Source: Aliihoeflea sp023389195 (GTDB lineage: Bacteria > Pseudomonadota > Alphaproteobacteria > Rhizobiales > Rhizobiaceae). Taken from it: a stretch of 64,000 nt of DNA. Location: the NCBI GenBank assembly GCA_023389195.1, contig JAEWET010000016.1:1-64000 (forward strand), read 5' to 3'. Below the pieces are notes generated by a model. That model had not been told where the DNA came from and did not search any database. It worked only from the letters and a program-made list of their open reading frames with translations. The position numbers and the translations under genes were made by a program. Shown here piece by piece: positions 17,210 to 26,276 of the stretch; the stretch's first letter is position 1, and each line of letters starts with the position of its first letter.

Positions 17210-17706
17210 GCGAAACCCATCCCCGCAATCCGCGCGTCCTGATCGGCTACGGCCTCGTCGTCATCGTCGCCGTCGCGCTCGACCAGTGGATCAAATACTG
17301 GGTCGAAACGCACATGGCGATGCACGAGCGCATCGATATCGTGCCGATGCTGGCGCTGTTCCGCACCCACAACACCGGCATCGCCTTCTCGCTCCTGTCC
17401 GAGTTCGGCTCCGTCGGCCTCGTCGTGATGACGGGCGCGGTGACGCTGTTCGTGCTCTATCTCGCCGCCAAGTCCGAACCGCACCAGCGCTGGGCGCGGC
17501 TCGGCTTCGCGCTGATCATCGGCGGCGCGATCGGCAATCTGATCGACCGCGTCTGTCTCGGCTACGTCGTCGATTACGTCCTCTTCCACCTGCCCAACTG
17601 GTCGTTCGCGGTGTTCAACCTCGCCGACGCCTTCATCACGGTCGGTGCGATGCTGGTGGTCCTCGAAGAGATCATCGCCTGGCGCAAGTCCCGCACGCCA
17701 AGTTGA
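17206..17706 (+). CDS. lspA: Lipoprotein signal peptidase LspA (signal peptidase II)
   Basis: LspA is an inner-membrane aspartyl protease that removes signal peptides from prolipoproteins after lipidation. The 166-residue product has four hydrophobic helices and the active-site motifs GNLIDR (Asp114) and FNLADAF (Asp141), with HNTGIAFS at about 55-62. The numbering of the two aspartates equals that of the E. coli enzyme. The GTG start overlaps the previous stop by four bases. Lipoproteins encoded in this window are candidate substrates. Confidence 0.95.
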   Translation: MSETHPRNPRVLIGYGLVVIVAVALDQWIKYWVETHMAMHERIDIVPMLALFRTHNTGIAFSLLSEFGSVGLVVMTGAVTLFVLYLAAKSEPHQRWARLGFALIIGGAIGNLIDRVCLGYVVDYVLFHLPNWSFAVFNLADAFITVGAMLVVLEEIIAWRKSRTPS

Positions 17707-17766
17707 CGGCGCGCATCTGACGTCGGAAACTCGCTGCAACGCAAAAGCAGATTTCAGGGAGTTTCG

Positions 17767-18756
17767 ATGTCGGAGAGTTTCAAGGCCATTCTCGTCTCGC
17801 GCGACGACAACAAGGTCCAGTCGGTGAACACGGTCGACCTGACCGACGCCGACCTGATGGAGGGCGACGTCACCATCGCCGTCGAGGCCACCACGGTCAA
17901 TTACAAGGACGGGCTGGCGATCACCGGCAAGGCGCCCGTCGTGCGCAAATGGCCGCTGATCCCCGGCATCGATTTCGCCGGCACGGTGACGCAGTCGAGC
18001 AACCCGGACTGGAAGGCCGGCGACAAGGTCATCCTGAATGGCTGGGGCGTCGGCGAAACCCATCACGGCGCCTATGCGGGCCGCGCGCGAGTCAAAGGCG
18101 ACTGGCTGGTGCGCCTTCCTTCCGGCATGACCGCGAAGGATGCGATGGCGGTCGGCACCGCCGGATACACGGCAATGCTCTGCGTCATGGCGCTGGAGCG
18201 GCACGGCATCGTTCCGGCCCGCGGCCCGGTCGTGGTGACGGGCGCTGCCGGCGGCGTCGGCTCGGTCGCGATCGCGATCCTCGCCCGCCTCGGCTACCGC
18301 GTCATCGCCTCGACGGGCCGGACCTCTGAAAGCGACTATCTGAAATCGCTCGGCGCAACCGACATCATCGACCGCGAGGAACTGTCGCAGCCCGCCAAGG
18401 CGCTCGGCAAGGAACGCTGGGCCGGCGGCATCGATGCGGTCGGCAGCCACACGCTGGCGAACGTCCTGTCGATGACCTCCTATGGCGGCGCGGTCGCCGC
18501 CTGCGGGCTGGCCGGCGGCATGGATCTGCCGACCAGCGTCGCGCCCTTCATCCTGCGCGGCGTTTCGCTGCTCGGCATCGATTCGGTGATGGCCCCGCGC
18601 GAAATCCGCGAAGAGGCATGGAAGCGCATCGGCACCGATCTCGATGCCGCCAAGCTCGCCTCCATCGCCACGACCATCGGTTTCGACGGCATCGAACAGG
18701 CCGCGCGCGACATCGTCGACGGCAAGGTCAGGGGCCGCGTGGTCGTCGAAATGTAG
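17767..18756 (+). CDS. acuI: Acrylyl-CoA reductase-like MDR oxidoreductase (AcuI/YhdH family)
   Basis: The 329-residue zinc-free medium-chain dehydrogenase resembles AcuI/YhdH, which reduces acrylyl-CoA to propionyl-CoA with NADPH. Signatures are the N-terminal VNYKDGLAITGKAPVV, the PGIDFAGTV strand, GTAGYTAMLCVMALE and the nucleotide motif VTGAAGGVGSVA. The YhdH-like variants have this same KWPLIPGIDFAG start of the domain. In marine alphaproteobacteria AcuI detoxifies acrylate from DMSP, but no dmd or ddd gene is nearby, so the physiological substrate is inferred. It stands alone, 60 bases downstream of lspA. Confidence 0.9.
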   Translation: MSESFKAILVSRDDNKVQSVNTVDLTDADLMEGDVTIAVEATTVNYKDGLAITGKAPVVRKWPLIPGIDFAGTVTQSSNPDWKAGDKVILNGWGVGETHHGAYAGRARVKGDWLVRLPSGMTAKDAMAVGTAGYTAMLCVMALERHGIVPARGPVVVTGAAGGVGSVAIAILARLGYRVIASTGRTSESDYLKSLGATDIIDREELSQPAKALGKERWAGGIDAVGSHTLANVLSMTSYGGAVAACGLAGGMDLPTSVAPFILRGVSLLGIDSVMAPREIREEAWKRIGTDLDAAKLASIATTIGFDGIEQAARDIVDGKVRGRVVVEM

Positions 18757-18774
18757 AGCCCTTTGAGGGGCTTT

Positions 18775-18808
18775 CGGCGCGATCGCTAAAATTGGAACGA
18801 TTGCGCCG
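18775..18808. other. Long stem-loop between acuI and the hybrid kinase gene
   Basis: CGGCGCGATCG at 18775-18785 pairs with CGATTGCGCCG at 18798-18808 across a 12-base loop, with one G-T pair. There is no T-run after it, so it is not a simple terminator; a weaker hairpin with TTT lies just before it at 18757-18774. It could be an operator or an RNA-processing structure. Confidence 0.5.
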
Positions 18809-18843
18809 ATCCTTCCCTAACGGGGCCGTGGCATGGTTCGGCG

Positions 18844-21081
18844 ATGAAGCCGGGCCTCCATACGCGCCGCGCGGGCAGCGAGCCGACCGCCGCCATCGGG
18901 CACGCGGACGATGCGTCGCGCCGCGTGGTCGCCTCGCCGCCGATGGCGATGGACCTGCCGGATGCGCCGCGACCGGCGATCTACATGGCCGGCCTGCCTG
19001 TCGCCGGCTTCCTGATGGCGATCGCCGCCGTCGCCTTCCTGACCGACGCGTCCTATCTCGTGTCCGTACCGCTCGTCGCCGGCGCGCTGACGCTGGCCGG
19101 CCTATCGCTCTTCGCCCCGCAGCGCCGCATGGGCCGCAAGGTGCACCAGCCGGCGCGGCTGCGTCTGCCCGCGCCTGCGGTGCCGCCGCTCGACCCCTGG
19201 TCGACGCCGGACCTGATCGAGGCGCTTGGCCTTGGCCGCATGACCCGCGACGGCGACGGCCACATCCTTGCGATCAACGCTGAACTCGCGCGGATGCTCG
19301 GGCACGAACCGGCCAAACTGCGCGGCGCCACGCTGAAATCGCTCGGCGTCGACCTTGCGAGCGCGCCCGATAGCGCCTTTGCCGCCAAACCCGCGATCAG
19401 CGCTTTGGAATTCGCGCTGCCCGGCCAGCCGACGGAGCGCTGGCTTTCCTGGCTGGAACTGTCCGAGCGCCGCCGCGACGGCACGGTCCGCCATCATGCG
19501 GTCGCGCGTGACATCACCCAGCGCAAGACCGCGGAAGCGGCAGGCGAGGTCTCGCGCCGGCAGGCGGTCGAGGCGAGCCGCGCGAAGTCGCGCTTCCTCG
19601 CCACCGTCAGCCACGAGATCCGCACGCCGATGAACGGCATCATGGGCATGGCACAGCTTCTCGGGCAGACGGCGCTGTCGCCGGAACAGTCGACCTATGT
19701 CGGCGCGATCTCGACCTCGTCGAGCGCGCTCCTGGCGCTGATCGAGGATCTGCTCGACTATTCCAAGATCGAGAGCGGCCGTCTCGATCTCGATCGCCGC
19801 CCGACCGACCTGCGCGAATTGTGCGAGAACGTCGTCGAGCTTCTGGCCGCGCGGGCACATGCCAAGGGCATCGGCCTCGGCCTCTACGTCGCCGCCGACG
19901 TGCCGGAGCGCGCGCTGCTCGACGGCGGCAAGGTCCGGCAGATATTGCTCAACCTCGTCGGCAACGCGATCAAGTTCACCGATCGCGGCGGGGTCCTGGT
20001 GAAGCTGGTTCGCAAGCGCGTCGATGGCGTCGAGATGATCCGGCTGAGCGTGCGCGACACCGGGCCCGGCCTTGCGCCCGCGGACCTGTCGCGCATCTTC
20101 ATGGAATACGAGCAGGCAGGCTCGGACGCGGCGCTGCGTCAGGCGGGCGCGGGGCTCGGTCTGGCGATCTCCCAACGCATCGCCGAGGCGATGGGCGGCC
20201 GACTGACGGCGGCGAGCAAGCCTGCCTATGGCAGCATCTTCGCTGCGCAGATTCCCATCGAGGTGCTGGAGGAATCCTCCCCCGGCGCGCCGCTGGCCGG
20301 CAAGCGTGTGCTGATCGTCTCGCGCAACCGCATGGAGGCGGAGGCGATGGCGCTGTGCGTGCGCGATCATGGCGGCATGGCCGCCGTCGCGCGCACGGTC
20401 GAAGAGGCGGCGCACCTTGCCGAAGGCAGCGGCTTCACGCTTCTGGTGGTCGACGCCGCACTGGAGAACGACGATGGCGCCCTTTTGCGCCGGCTGCGTC
20501 AGGTCTGCGGTCATGACGCGCCCGCGATCACCCTGGTCGACCCCAAGTCGCGCGGCCGGATGGGGCATTTGCGCGCCCACGGCTATGGCCATTTCCTTCC
20601 GCGTCCGCTCCGGCGCGACACGCTGCTCAAGGTCCTGCTCGAACGGATCGAGCAGGCGAGGCCGACGCGGCGCATGACGCTCGCCCAAGCGCGCACCGCG
20701 CTCAGCGTCCTCGTCGCCGAGGACAACGAGATCAACGCGCTTCTCGCCCGCTCCGCCCTGACGCGCGCCGGCCATCGCGTCGAGACCGTCGCCAACGGGC
20801 GGCTGGCGCTGGAAGCCGCCACGATGCGGCCCGGCATGCGTTTCGACGTAATCCTGATGGATTTGCAGATGCCGGTCATGGACGGCACGCAAGCCATCGC
20901 CGCGATCCGCGCGCATGAAGCCGAGAACGGCCTGCCGAGCGTGCCGATCCTGGTCCTGACCGCCGACGACCGGGCCGAAAGCCGGCAAACGATCCTCGCG
21001 CTTGGCGCATCCGGCGTCATCGCAAAGCCGGTCGACCCGGCCCGCCTCATCGCCATTCTGGACGAGACGGCGGCTCGCTGA
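18844..21081 (+). CDS. Hybrid sensor histidine kinase with two receiver-type domains
   Basis: The 745-residue protein has two transmembrane helices (about 46-68 and 72-91), a PAS domain (about 120-230), a HisKA dimerisation domain with the phosphorylatable His257 in FLATVSHEIRTPMNG, and a HATPase domain (NLVGNAIKFTD; DTGPGLAP; GAGLGLAI). Two receiver folds follow. The first (about 475-600) is degenerate: the acidic pocket is SRNR and no clear phosphoacceptor is seen. The second (about 616-740) is intact, with LVAEDNEIN and the phosphoacceptor Asp673 in ILMDLQMPVMDG and Lys in IAKPVD. The signal, output and partner are unknown; the layout recalls BarA-type phosphorelay kinases, but no Hpt domain is present. 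Confidence 0.9.
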   Translation: MKPGLHTRRAGSEPTAAIGHADDASRRVVASPPMAMDLPDAPRPAIYMAGLPVAGFLMAIAAVAFLTDASYLVSVPLVAGALTLAGLSLFAPQRRMGRKVHQPARLRLPAPAVPPLDPWSTPDLIEALGLGRMTRDGDGHILAINAELARMLGHEPAKLRGATLKSLGVDLASAPDSAFAAKPAISALEFALPGQPTERWLSWLELSERRRDGTVRHHAVARDITQRKTAEAAGEVSRRQAVEASRAKSRFLATVSHEIRTPMNGIMGMAQLLGQTALSPEQSTYVGAISTSSSALLALIEDLLDYSKIESGRLDLDRRPTDLRELCENVVELLAARAHAKGIGLGLYVAADVPERALLDGGKVRQILLNLVGNAIKFTDRGGVLVKLVRKRVDGVEMIRLSVRDTGPGLAPADLSRIFMEYEQAGSDAALRQAGAGLGLAISQRIAEAMGGRLTAASKPAYGSIFAAQIPIEVLEESSPGAPLAGKRVLIVSRNRMEAEAMALCVRDHGGMAAVARTVEEAAHLAEGSGFTLLVVDAALENDDGALLRRLRQVCGHDAPAITLVDPKSRGRMGHLRAHGYGHFLPRPLRRDTLLKVLLERIEQARPTRRMTLAQARTALSVLVAEDNEINALLARSALTRAGHRVETVANGRLALEAATMRPGMRFDVILMDLQMPVMDGTQAIAAIRAHEAENGLPSVPILVLTADDRAESRQTILALGASGVIAKPVDPARLIAILDETAAR

Positions 21082-21170
21082 CCTGCCGGCGGCGTGACTT
21101 TCGCGTCTGTCATGATTATGTTGCCCAAGGCGGCTATGGATCGCACATCCGGTGATGTGGAGACTGGCCG

Positions 21171-22046
21171 ATGAACCCGATCCTTCTTCCGCGCGACGAG
21201 ACGACCGGCCTTGTCATGACCGATGCACCCCGCCCGCAGCCATCGACCGGCCCGCAAACATGCCTCGGCCGCATCGGCGTGCTGGAAGTGCATCTGGCGA
21301 CAAGCGCCTGCGAGATCGAGGCGGCGCAAAGGCTGCGCTACCGCGTCTTCTACGCCGAACGGGGCAATGGAGCGCCGTGCGACCTCTCGCGCGACGCCGA
21401 TCGCTTCGACGACATCTGCGACCATCTCCTCGTCATCGACACATCCCTTGCGGCCCCCAACCGGGAGCGCATCGTCGGCACCTACCGATTGTTGCCACAG
21501 GAAAAGACCTCAGCGACGGGCGGCTTCTATTCGAGTGCCGAATTCGACATCGAGGCGCTGGCGGCGCGCCATCCGGGCCTCAACATCCTCGAACTGGGAC
21601 GCTCCTGCGTCCTGCCCGCCTATCGTTCGCGCCGCACGGTCGAACTTCTCTGGCAGGGCATCTGGGCCTATACGCGCCGCCACGGCATCGAAATCATGGC
21701 CGGCTGCGCCTCGTTCGAGGGCACCGTCCCGGCCCGCCACGCCGAGGCGCTCTCCTTCCTTCATCACAATTGCCGCGCAACCGGCGACTGGGCCGTGCGC
21801 GCAGTCGCGGACCGGCTCGTGACCATGGATTTGATGCCTGCCGAGGCCGTTCGCACGCGCGAGGCCCTTGCGGCCATGCCGCCCCTGATCAAGGGCTATC
21901 TGCGCCTTGGCGCGATGATCGGCGAGGGCTGCGTCATCGACCACGACTTCGGCACCACCGACGTTTTCGTCGTCCTGCCGGTCGCAAAAATTTCGGCGCG
22001 CTACATCAATTACTACGGCGCCGAAGCCCAGCGCTTCGCCGCATGA
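21171..22046 (+). CDS. olsB: L-ornithine N(alpha)-acyltransferase OlsB
   Basis: OlsB transfers a 3-hydroxyacyl group from acyl carrier protein to ornithine, the first step of ornithine-lipid synthesis, a phosphorus-free membrane lipid used under phosphate limitation. The 291-residue product has the hemolysin-like acetyltransferase core: AQRLRYRVFYAERG, then ERIVGTYRLLP, FDIEAL and ELGRSCVLPAYR. The size is near that of the rhizobial enzyme. The second-step acyltransferase gene olsA is not adjacent here, and olsBA may be unlinked. No Pho box was recognised in the 90 bases upstream. Confidence 0.88.
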   Translation: MNPILLPRDETTGLVMTDAPRPQPSTGPQTCLGRIGVLEVHLATSACEIEAAQRLRYRVFYAERGNGAPCDLSRDADRFDDICDHLLVIDTSLAAPNRERIVGTYRLLPQEKTSATGGFYSSAEFDIEALAARHPGLNILELGRSCVLPAYRSRRTVELLWQGIWAYTRRHGIEIMAGCASFEGTVPARHAEALSFLHHNCRATGDWAVRAVADRLVTMDLMPAEAVRTREALAAMPPLIKGYLRLGAMIGEGCVIDHDFGTTDVFVVLPVAKISARYINYYGAEAQRFAA

Positions 22047-22053
22047 TTTCGGT

Positions 22054-22692
22054 CTATTCCGTCGGAATGTCCTCCGGAGCCCGGCCCGGCCGGCTCCTGT
22101 AGGCGGGGAACGTCCAGCCATAGGCGAGCGCACCGCCGCGCACGCAGAACGCGATGGAAAACGCGATCAGCGCCGCCCCGCCGGCAGGTGATCCGCCAAG
22201 GTCGGCGAGCACGTAGGCGACCGACCCGGACAGCGCCGCGGTGACGTAGATTTCGGGCCGCAGCAGCACCGAGGCCTCGCCCGCCAGAAGATCCCGCAGG
22301 ATGCCGCCGAACGTCGCCGTCAGCACGCCCGCAACCACGCCGATCACCGGAGATCCCGTCACTTCGAGGCCCTTATAGGCGCCGAAGACGCTGTAAGCGG
22401 CAAGGCCCACCGCATCGAGCCACAGCAGCAGCCGGTAGCGCGATTCGACCAGATGCGCGCCGAAGAAGACGGCAACCGCGACGATGGCGCAGACCAGCAG
22501 GTAATTGTGATTGGCGATCCAGAAGACCGGCACGTCGAGAACGAGGTCGCGGAAAGTGCCGCCGCCGATCGCCGTCACCCCGGCGAGGAACAGGAACCCG
22601 ATAATGTCGAGCTGCTTGCGCGAGGCGGCCAGCGCACCGGTCGCCGCGAACACCGCGATGCCGGCATAGTCCAGGAAAAGGAGCAGGTTCAA
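22054..22692 (-). CDS. Trimeric intracellular cation channel (UPF0126/TRIC) family membrane protein
   Basis: The 212-residue protein has seven hydrophobic helices organised as two repeats, each with a glycine-rich motif: GVTAIGGGTFRDLVLD and GVLTATFGGILRDLLAGE. This is the UPF0126/YadS family, whose structure resembles TRIC potassium channels; the physiological role in bacteria is unclear. I chose the TTG at 22692 because GGGAGG lies five bases upstream and MNLLLFLDYAGIAVFA is the usual family start; an upstream TTG at 22752 would add 20 residues. It converges on olsB with seven bases between the stop codons. Confidence 0.88.
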   Translation of the reverse strand: MNLLLFLDYAGIAVFAATGALAASRKQLDIIGFLFLAGVTAIGGGTFRDLVLDVPVFWIANHNYLLVCAIVAVAVFFGAHLVESRYRLLLWLDAVGLAAYSVFGAYKGLEVTGSPVIGVVAGVLTATFGGILRDLLAGEASVLLRPEIYVTAALSGSVAYVLADLGGSPAGGAALIAFSIAFCVRGGALAYGWTFPAYRSRPGRAPEDIPTE

Positions 22693-22796
22693 TTCGGCCT
22701 CCCGCGCGAAATCGCGCTCGGTCCATCCGAGCAAGTGCGGGTTAAGGTCCAATGAAAGCGCGCGGTTAACGCCGCCTGGATGTGCGATTGCCCACG

Positions 22797-22820
22797 AAAA
22801 AGGCGCCCGCAGGCGCCTTT
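22797..22820 (-). terminator. Rho-independent terminator of grpE
   Basis: A nine-base-pair stem (AAAGGCGCC / GGCGCCTTT) with a CGCA loop is followed by TTTTT on the minus strand, seven bases after the grpE stop codon. Confidence 0.9.
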
Positions 22821-22826
22821 GGATCG

Positions 22827-23504
22827 CTATGCGTCCTTTTCGGACTGCGCATTGGGTGGGCCGGGTTCGGCCGGCGCATCCGCCGGTCCCGCCTTCGGTC
22901 CGCCCTTGGAGACGCCGACCATCGCCGGGCGCAGCACGCGCTCGCCGATCACGTAGCCGGTCTGGACCACCTGCAGAACCGTGTTGTTCGGCACGTCCGG
23001 GTTGGGAATCTCGAACATCGCCTGGTGAAAGTTCGGGTCGAAGCGCTCTCCCTCGGGCGCCAGCCGCTTGACGCCGTGCCGCTCCAGCGCGCCGAGCATG
23101 TCGCGCTCGGTCATCTCGACCCCCTCGATCAGCGCCTTGAAGCCGGCATCGTCCGACGCCTTCGCCTCGGCCGGAATGGCGTCGAGCGCGCGGCGCATGT
23201 TGTCGGAAACCGACAGCATGTCGCGGGCGAAATTGGCGACCGCATAGCTCTTGGCGTCGGCGACTTCGCGCTGTGTCCGCCGGCGCAGATTCTCCATTTC
23301 GGCCGCCATGCGCAGCGCGCGGTCCTTCAGTTCCGCGTTCTGCTTGGCCAGGTCCTCGTTTTCCCCGGCAAGCCGCATGAAGGCCTCGAAATCGGCCTGG
23401 TTGTCCTGGCTTTCCGCCATGTCGGCGCTGGCCTCGATGTTCGGATCGGTGTGCGTCTCACCGCTCTCGCCGCTCATGCGTTCGTTTTCCGGACGATCGT
23501 TCAT
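22827..23504 (-). CDS. grpE: Nucleotide exchange factor GrpE
   Basis: GrpE releases ADP from DnaK and so controls the Hsp70 folding cycle. The 225-residue product has a long acidic N-terminus, a coiled coil at about 50-110 with ENLRRRTQREVADAKSYA, and the C-terminal beta domain FDPNFHQAMFEIPNPDVPNN. The length and order match alphaproteobacterial GrpE. In many rhizobia grpE follows hrcA; here hrcA is more than 12 kb away and grpE is downstream of gyrB on the same strand, with a hairpin between them. A basal promoter was not identified. Confidence 0.94.
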   Translation of the reverse strand: MNDRPENERMSGESGETHTDPNIEASADMAESQDNQADFEAFMRLAGENEDLAKQNAELKDRALRMAAEMENLRRRTQREVADAKSYAVANFARDMLSVSDNMRRALDAIPAEAKASDDAGFKALIEGVEMTERDMLGALERHGVKRLAPEGERFDPNFHQAMFEIPNPDVPNNTVLQVVQTGYVIGERVLRPAMVGVSKGGPKAGPADAPAEPGPPNAQSEKDA

Positions 23505-23574
23505 GGCTGATCCCGTCTTCCTTCGAAAATTCGTGAGTTGGCGCCGATATCGATGTTCGCGGTGCCAAAATCAA

Positions 23575-23600
23575 GGGGCCGCGCCCGAAGACGCGGCCCC
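23575..23600 (-). terminator. Probable terminator of gyrB
   Basis: GGGGCCGCG and CGCGGCCCC form a nine-base-pair stem with an eight-base loop. On the minus strand it is followed by TTGATTTT, a modest T-rich tail. It lies 20 bases after the gyrB stop. Confidence 0.6.
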
Positions 23601-23619
23601 GAATGGTTCGTCTCGGCGG

Positions 23620-26094
23620 TCAGATGTCGAGATTGGCGACCGACAGCGCGTTCTCCTGGATGAACTCGCGGCGCGGCTCCACCTCGTCGCCCATCAGGCG
23701 CGAAAACAGCGAATCCGCGTCGGTCGCGTCGTTGACCTTGACCTGCAGCAGCGAGCGCGCATTGGGGTCGAGCGTCGTCTCCCAGAGCTGGTCGGCATTC
23801 ATTTCGCCAAGGCCCTTGTAGCGCTGCAGCGACAGGCCCTTGCGGCCGGTGGCGAAGATCGCGTCGAGCAGCGCCATCGGCCCCGAGATGATTTCCGACT
23901 TGTCGGCCCGCTTCAGAACCGGCTGCTTCATGTAGACTTCCTGAAGCCGCTGGGTGTAGCGGTCGATGGCGCGCGCATCGGCCGAGCCGATCAGCCCGGC
24001 ATCGAGCGTGACGACCTCGCGAACCGAGCGCACGGTGCGCTCGAAGACGACGCCGCCGGCGCCCTCGTTCGACGGATTGACGCGGCCTTCCCAGCCCCGC
24101 TCCGTCTCCTCGGAGATCATGTCGAGCCGATCGGCCACCGTCTGCACGATGCCCGGCACCTGCGCCGCGTCGCCCATGCGCTCGGCATTGAGCGCTCCAC
24201 CGATCGCCGCCTGCTCGACCACCGAGCGCGAATAGCGCGTGTGCAGTCCCTGGATCAGCGACCGGACGCCCAGCGCGTCGTTGATGACGGCCCGCAGATC
24301 CTGCCCGGCCCGAACCTCGCCCGTCGACAGTTCGAGCGAAGCCTCGTCGAGGCCCTGCCCGATCAGATAATCCTCGAAGGACGGCTCATCCTTGATGTAC
24401 TGCACCGACTTGCCACGGCTGACCTTGTACAGCGGCGGCTGGGCGATATAGAGGTGCCCGCGCTCGATCAGCTCCGGCATCTGGCGGAAGAAGAACGTCA
24501 GCAGCAGCGTGCGGATATGGGCGCCGTCGACGTCGGCGTCGGTCATGATGATGATCTTGTGGTAGCGCAGCTTGTCGGCGTTGAACTCGTCCTTGCCGAT
24601 GCCGGTGCCGAGCGCGGTGATCATCGTGCCGATCATGTCGGAGGAAAGCATCCGGTCGAACCGCGCGCGCTCCACGTTGAGGATCTTGCCGCGTAAGGGC
24701 AGGATCGCCTGGTTCTGGCGCGAGCGCCCGCCCTTTGCTGAGCCGCCGGCCGAGTCACCCTCGACGATGAAGATTTCGGACTTGGCCGGATCGCGCTCCT
24801 GGCAATCCGCCAGCTTGCCGGGCAACGAACTGATTTCGAGCGCGCCCTTGCGGCGGGTCAGCTCGCGCGCCTTGCGCGCAGCCTCGCGCGCTGCCGCCGC
24901 TTCGATCACCTTGCCGATCAGCACCCTGGCCTCGGCCGGATGTTCCTCGAACCACGTGCCGAGCGCGTCGTTGACGAGGTTCTCGACCACCGGCCGCACC
25001 TCGGACGAAACCAGCTTGTCCTTGGTCTGCGAGGAGAATTTCGGGTCGGGCACCTTGACCGACAGGACGGCCGTCAGCCCCTCGCGGGAATCGTCACCCG
25101 TGATCGAGACCTTTTCCTTCTTGGTCAGACCGGAAACGTCGGCATAGCTCGTCACCTGGCGCGTCAGCGCGCCGCGGAAACCGGCCAGATGCGTGCCGCC
25201 GTCGCGCTGCGGGATGTTGTTGGTGAAGCACAGCACGTTCTCGTGGTAGGAATCGTTCCACCACATGGCGACTTCGACGGTAATGCCGTCGCGCTCGGCT
25301 TGAATCGCGATCGGCGCGGGGATCAGCGATTTCTTGGACCGGTCGAGATATTTGACGAACTCTTCCAGCCCGCCTTCGTAGAAAAGTTCCTGCACCTTGA
25401 CGTCGGCATGGCGCTTGTCGGTGAGGACGATGCGCACACCCGAATTCAGGAAGGCGAGTTCGCGCAGGCGATGCTCCAGCGTCCCATAATCGAAATCGAT
25501 CATCGTGAAGGTTTCGGCGGACGGGAAGAAGGTGATCTCCGTGCCGGAGCGCCCGTCATTGGTGCCGGGCTGCCTGTCCTCGACATAGGTGCCGGTCACC
25601 GTCAGCGGCCCGTCGGCATTGCCATGGGTGAAGCTCATCTCGTGGAGCTTGCCGTTCCGGCGGATCTTCATCTTCAGCCACGCCGACAGGGCGTTGACGA
25701 CCGAGACGCCGACGCCGTGCAGGCCGCCCGAGACCTTGTAGGAATTCTGGTCGAACTTACCGCCGGCATGAAGCTGGGTCATGATGACCTCGGCCGCCGA
25801 AACGCCTTCGCCCTTGTGCATGTCGGTCGGGATGCCGCGCCCATTGTCGGTCACGGTGACCGAACCGTCGGGATTGAGCGTGACGGTGACGAGATCGGCA
25901 TGGCCGGCAAGCGATTCGTCGATCGCATTGTCGACGACTTCGTAGACCATGTGGTGCAGGCCCGAACCGTCGTCGGTGTCGCCGATATACATGCCGGGGC
26001 GCTTGCGCACCGCGTCCAATCCCTTGAGAACCTTGATGGATTCGGCGCCATACTCGGCCGGTTCGCCGGGGAGGTTTTCGGGCGTGTCGCTCAT
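23620..26094 (-). CDS. gyrB: DNA gyrase subunit B
   Basis: GyrB is the ATPase subunit of DNA gyrase, which introduces negative supercoils. The 824-residue product has the GHKL ATP-binding domain (EVVDNAIDES, VTDNGRGIPTD, GGLHGVGVSVVNALS), the transducer domain with the QRDGGTHLAGFR loop, and the Toprim domain (EIFIVEGDSAGGSAKGGRSR with the catalytic Glu, then TDADVDGAHIRTLLLTFFFR). The C-terminal end MGDEVEPRREFIQENA is standard. The ATG at 26094 gives the expected N-terminus ending at IKVLKGLDAVRKRPGMYIG. No replication origin or dnaA-recF genes are adjacent. Confidence 0.97.
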   Translation of the reverse strand: MSDTPENLPGEPAEYGAESIKVLKGLDAVRKRPGMYIGDTDDGSGLHHMVYEVVDNAIDESLAGHADLVTVTLNPDGSVTVTDNGRGIPTDMHKGEGVSAAEVIMTQLHAGGKFDQNSYKVSGGLHGVGVSVVNALSAWLKMKIRRNGKLHEMSFTHGNADGPLTVTGTYVEDRQPGTNDGRSGTEITFFPSAETFTMIDFDYGTLEHRLRELAFLNSGVRIVLTDKRHADVKVQELFYEGGLEEFVKYLDRSKKSLIPAPIAIQAERDGITVEVAMWWNDSYHENVLCFTNNIPQRDGGTHLAGFRGALTRQVTSYADVSGLTKKEKVSITGDDSREGLTAVLSVKVPDPKFSSQTKDKLVSSEVRPVVENLVNDALGTWFEEHPAEARVLIGKVIEAAAAREAARKARELTRRKGALEISSLPGKLADCQERDPAKSEIFIVEGDSAGGSAKGGRSRQNQAILPLRGKILNVERARFDRMLSSDMIGTMITALGTGIGKDEFNADKLRYHKIIIMTDADVDGAHIRTLLLTFFFRQMPELIERGHLYIAQPPLYKVSRGKSVQYIKDEPSFEDYLIGQGLDEASLELSTGEVRAGQDLRAVINDALGVRSLIQGLHTRYSRSVVEQAAIGGALNAERMGDAAQVPGIVQTVADRLDMISEETERGWEGRVNPSNEGAGGVVFERTVRSVREVVTLDAGLIGSADARAIDRYTQRLQEVYMKQPVLKRADKSEIISGPMALLDAIFATGRKGLSLQRYKGLGEMNADQLWETTLDPNARSLLQVKVNDATDADSLFSRLMGDEVEPRREFIQENALSVANLDI

Positions 26095-26276
26095 GAAATT
26101 CCGATCTTCGTGGATGTCGTCGTCAAGCGCGCGGAAAAGTCCTGCGACTCAGGCGCTTTTGATGACCCGAATATAGGGCCGAACGCCCGATTTTCCAAGT
26201 TTTGCACGGCTTTGCGGCGCCTTCGCGTCCACTTTTCCAAAGCCTTGCGCAAACTTGTCTCAACCAGCGTGTTGTC

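Noticed and set aside
18844..21081. Antisense frame of over 600 codons within the hybrid kinase
   Set aside because: Long antisense frames are expected in G+C-rich DNA; it has no motif and the sense protein is clear.
23620..26094. Replication origin next to gyrB
   Set aside because: No dnaA, recF or cluster of DnaA boxes lies beside gyrB here. In alphaproteobacteria gyrB is often away from the origin.
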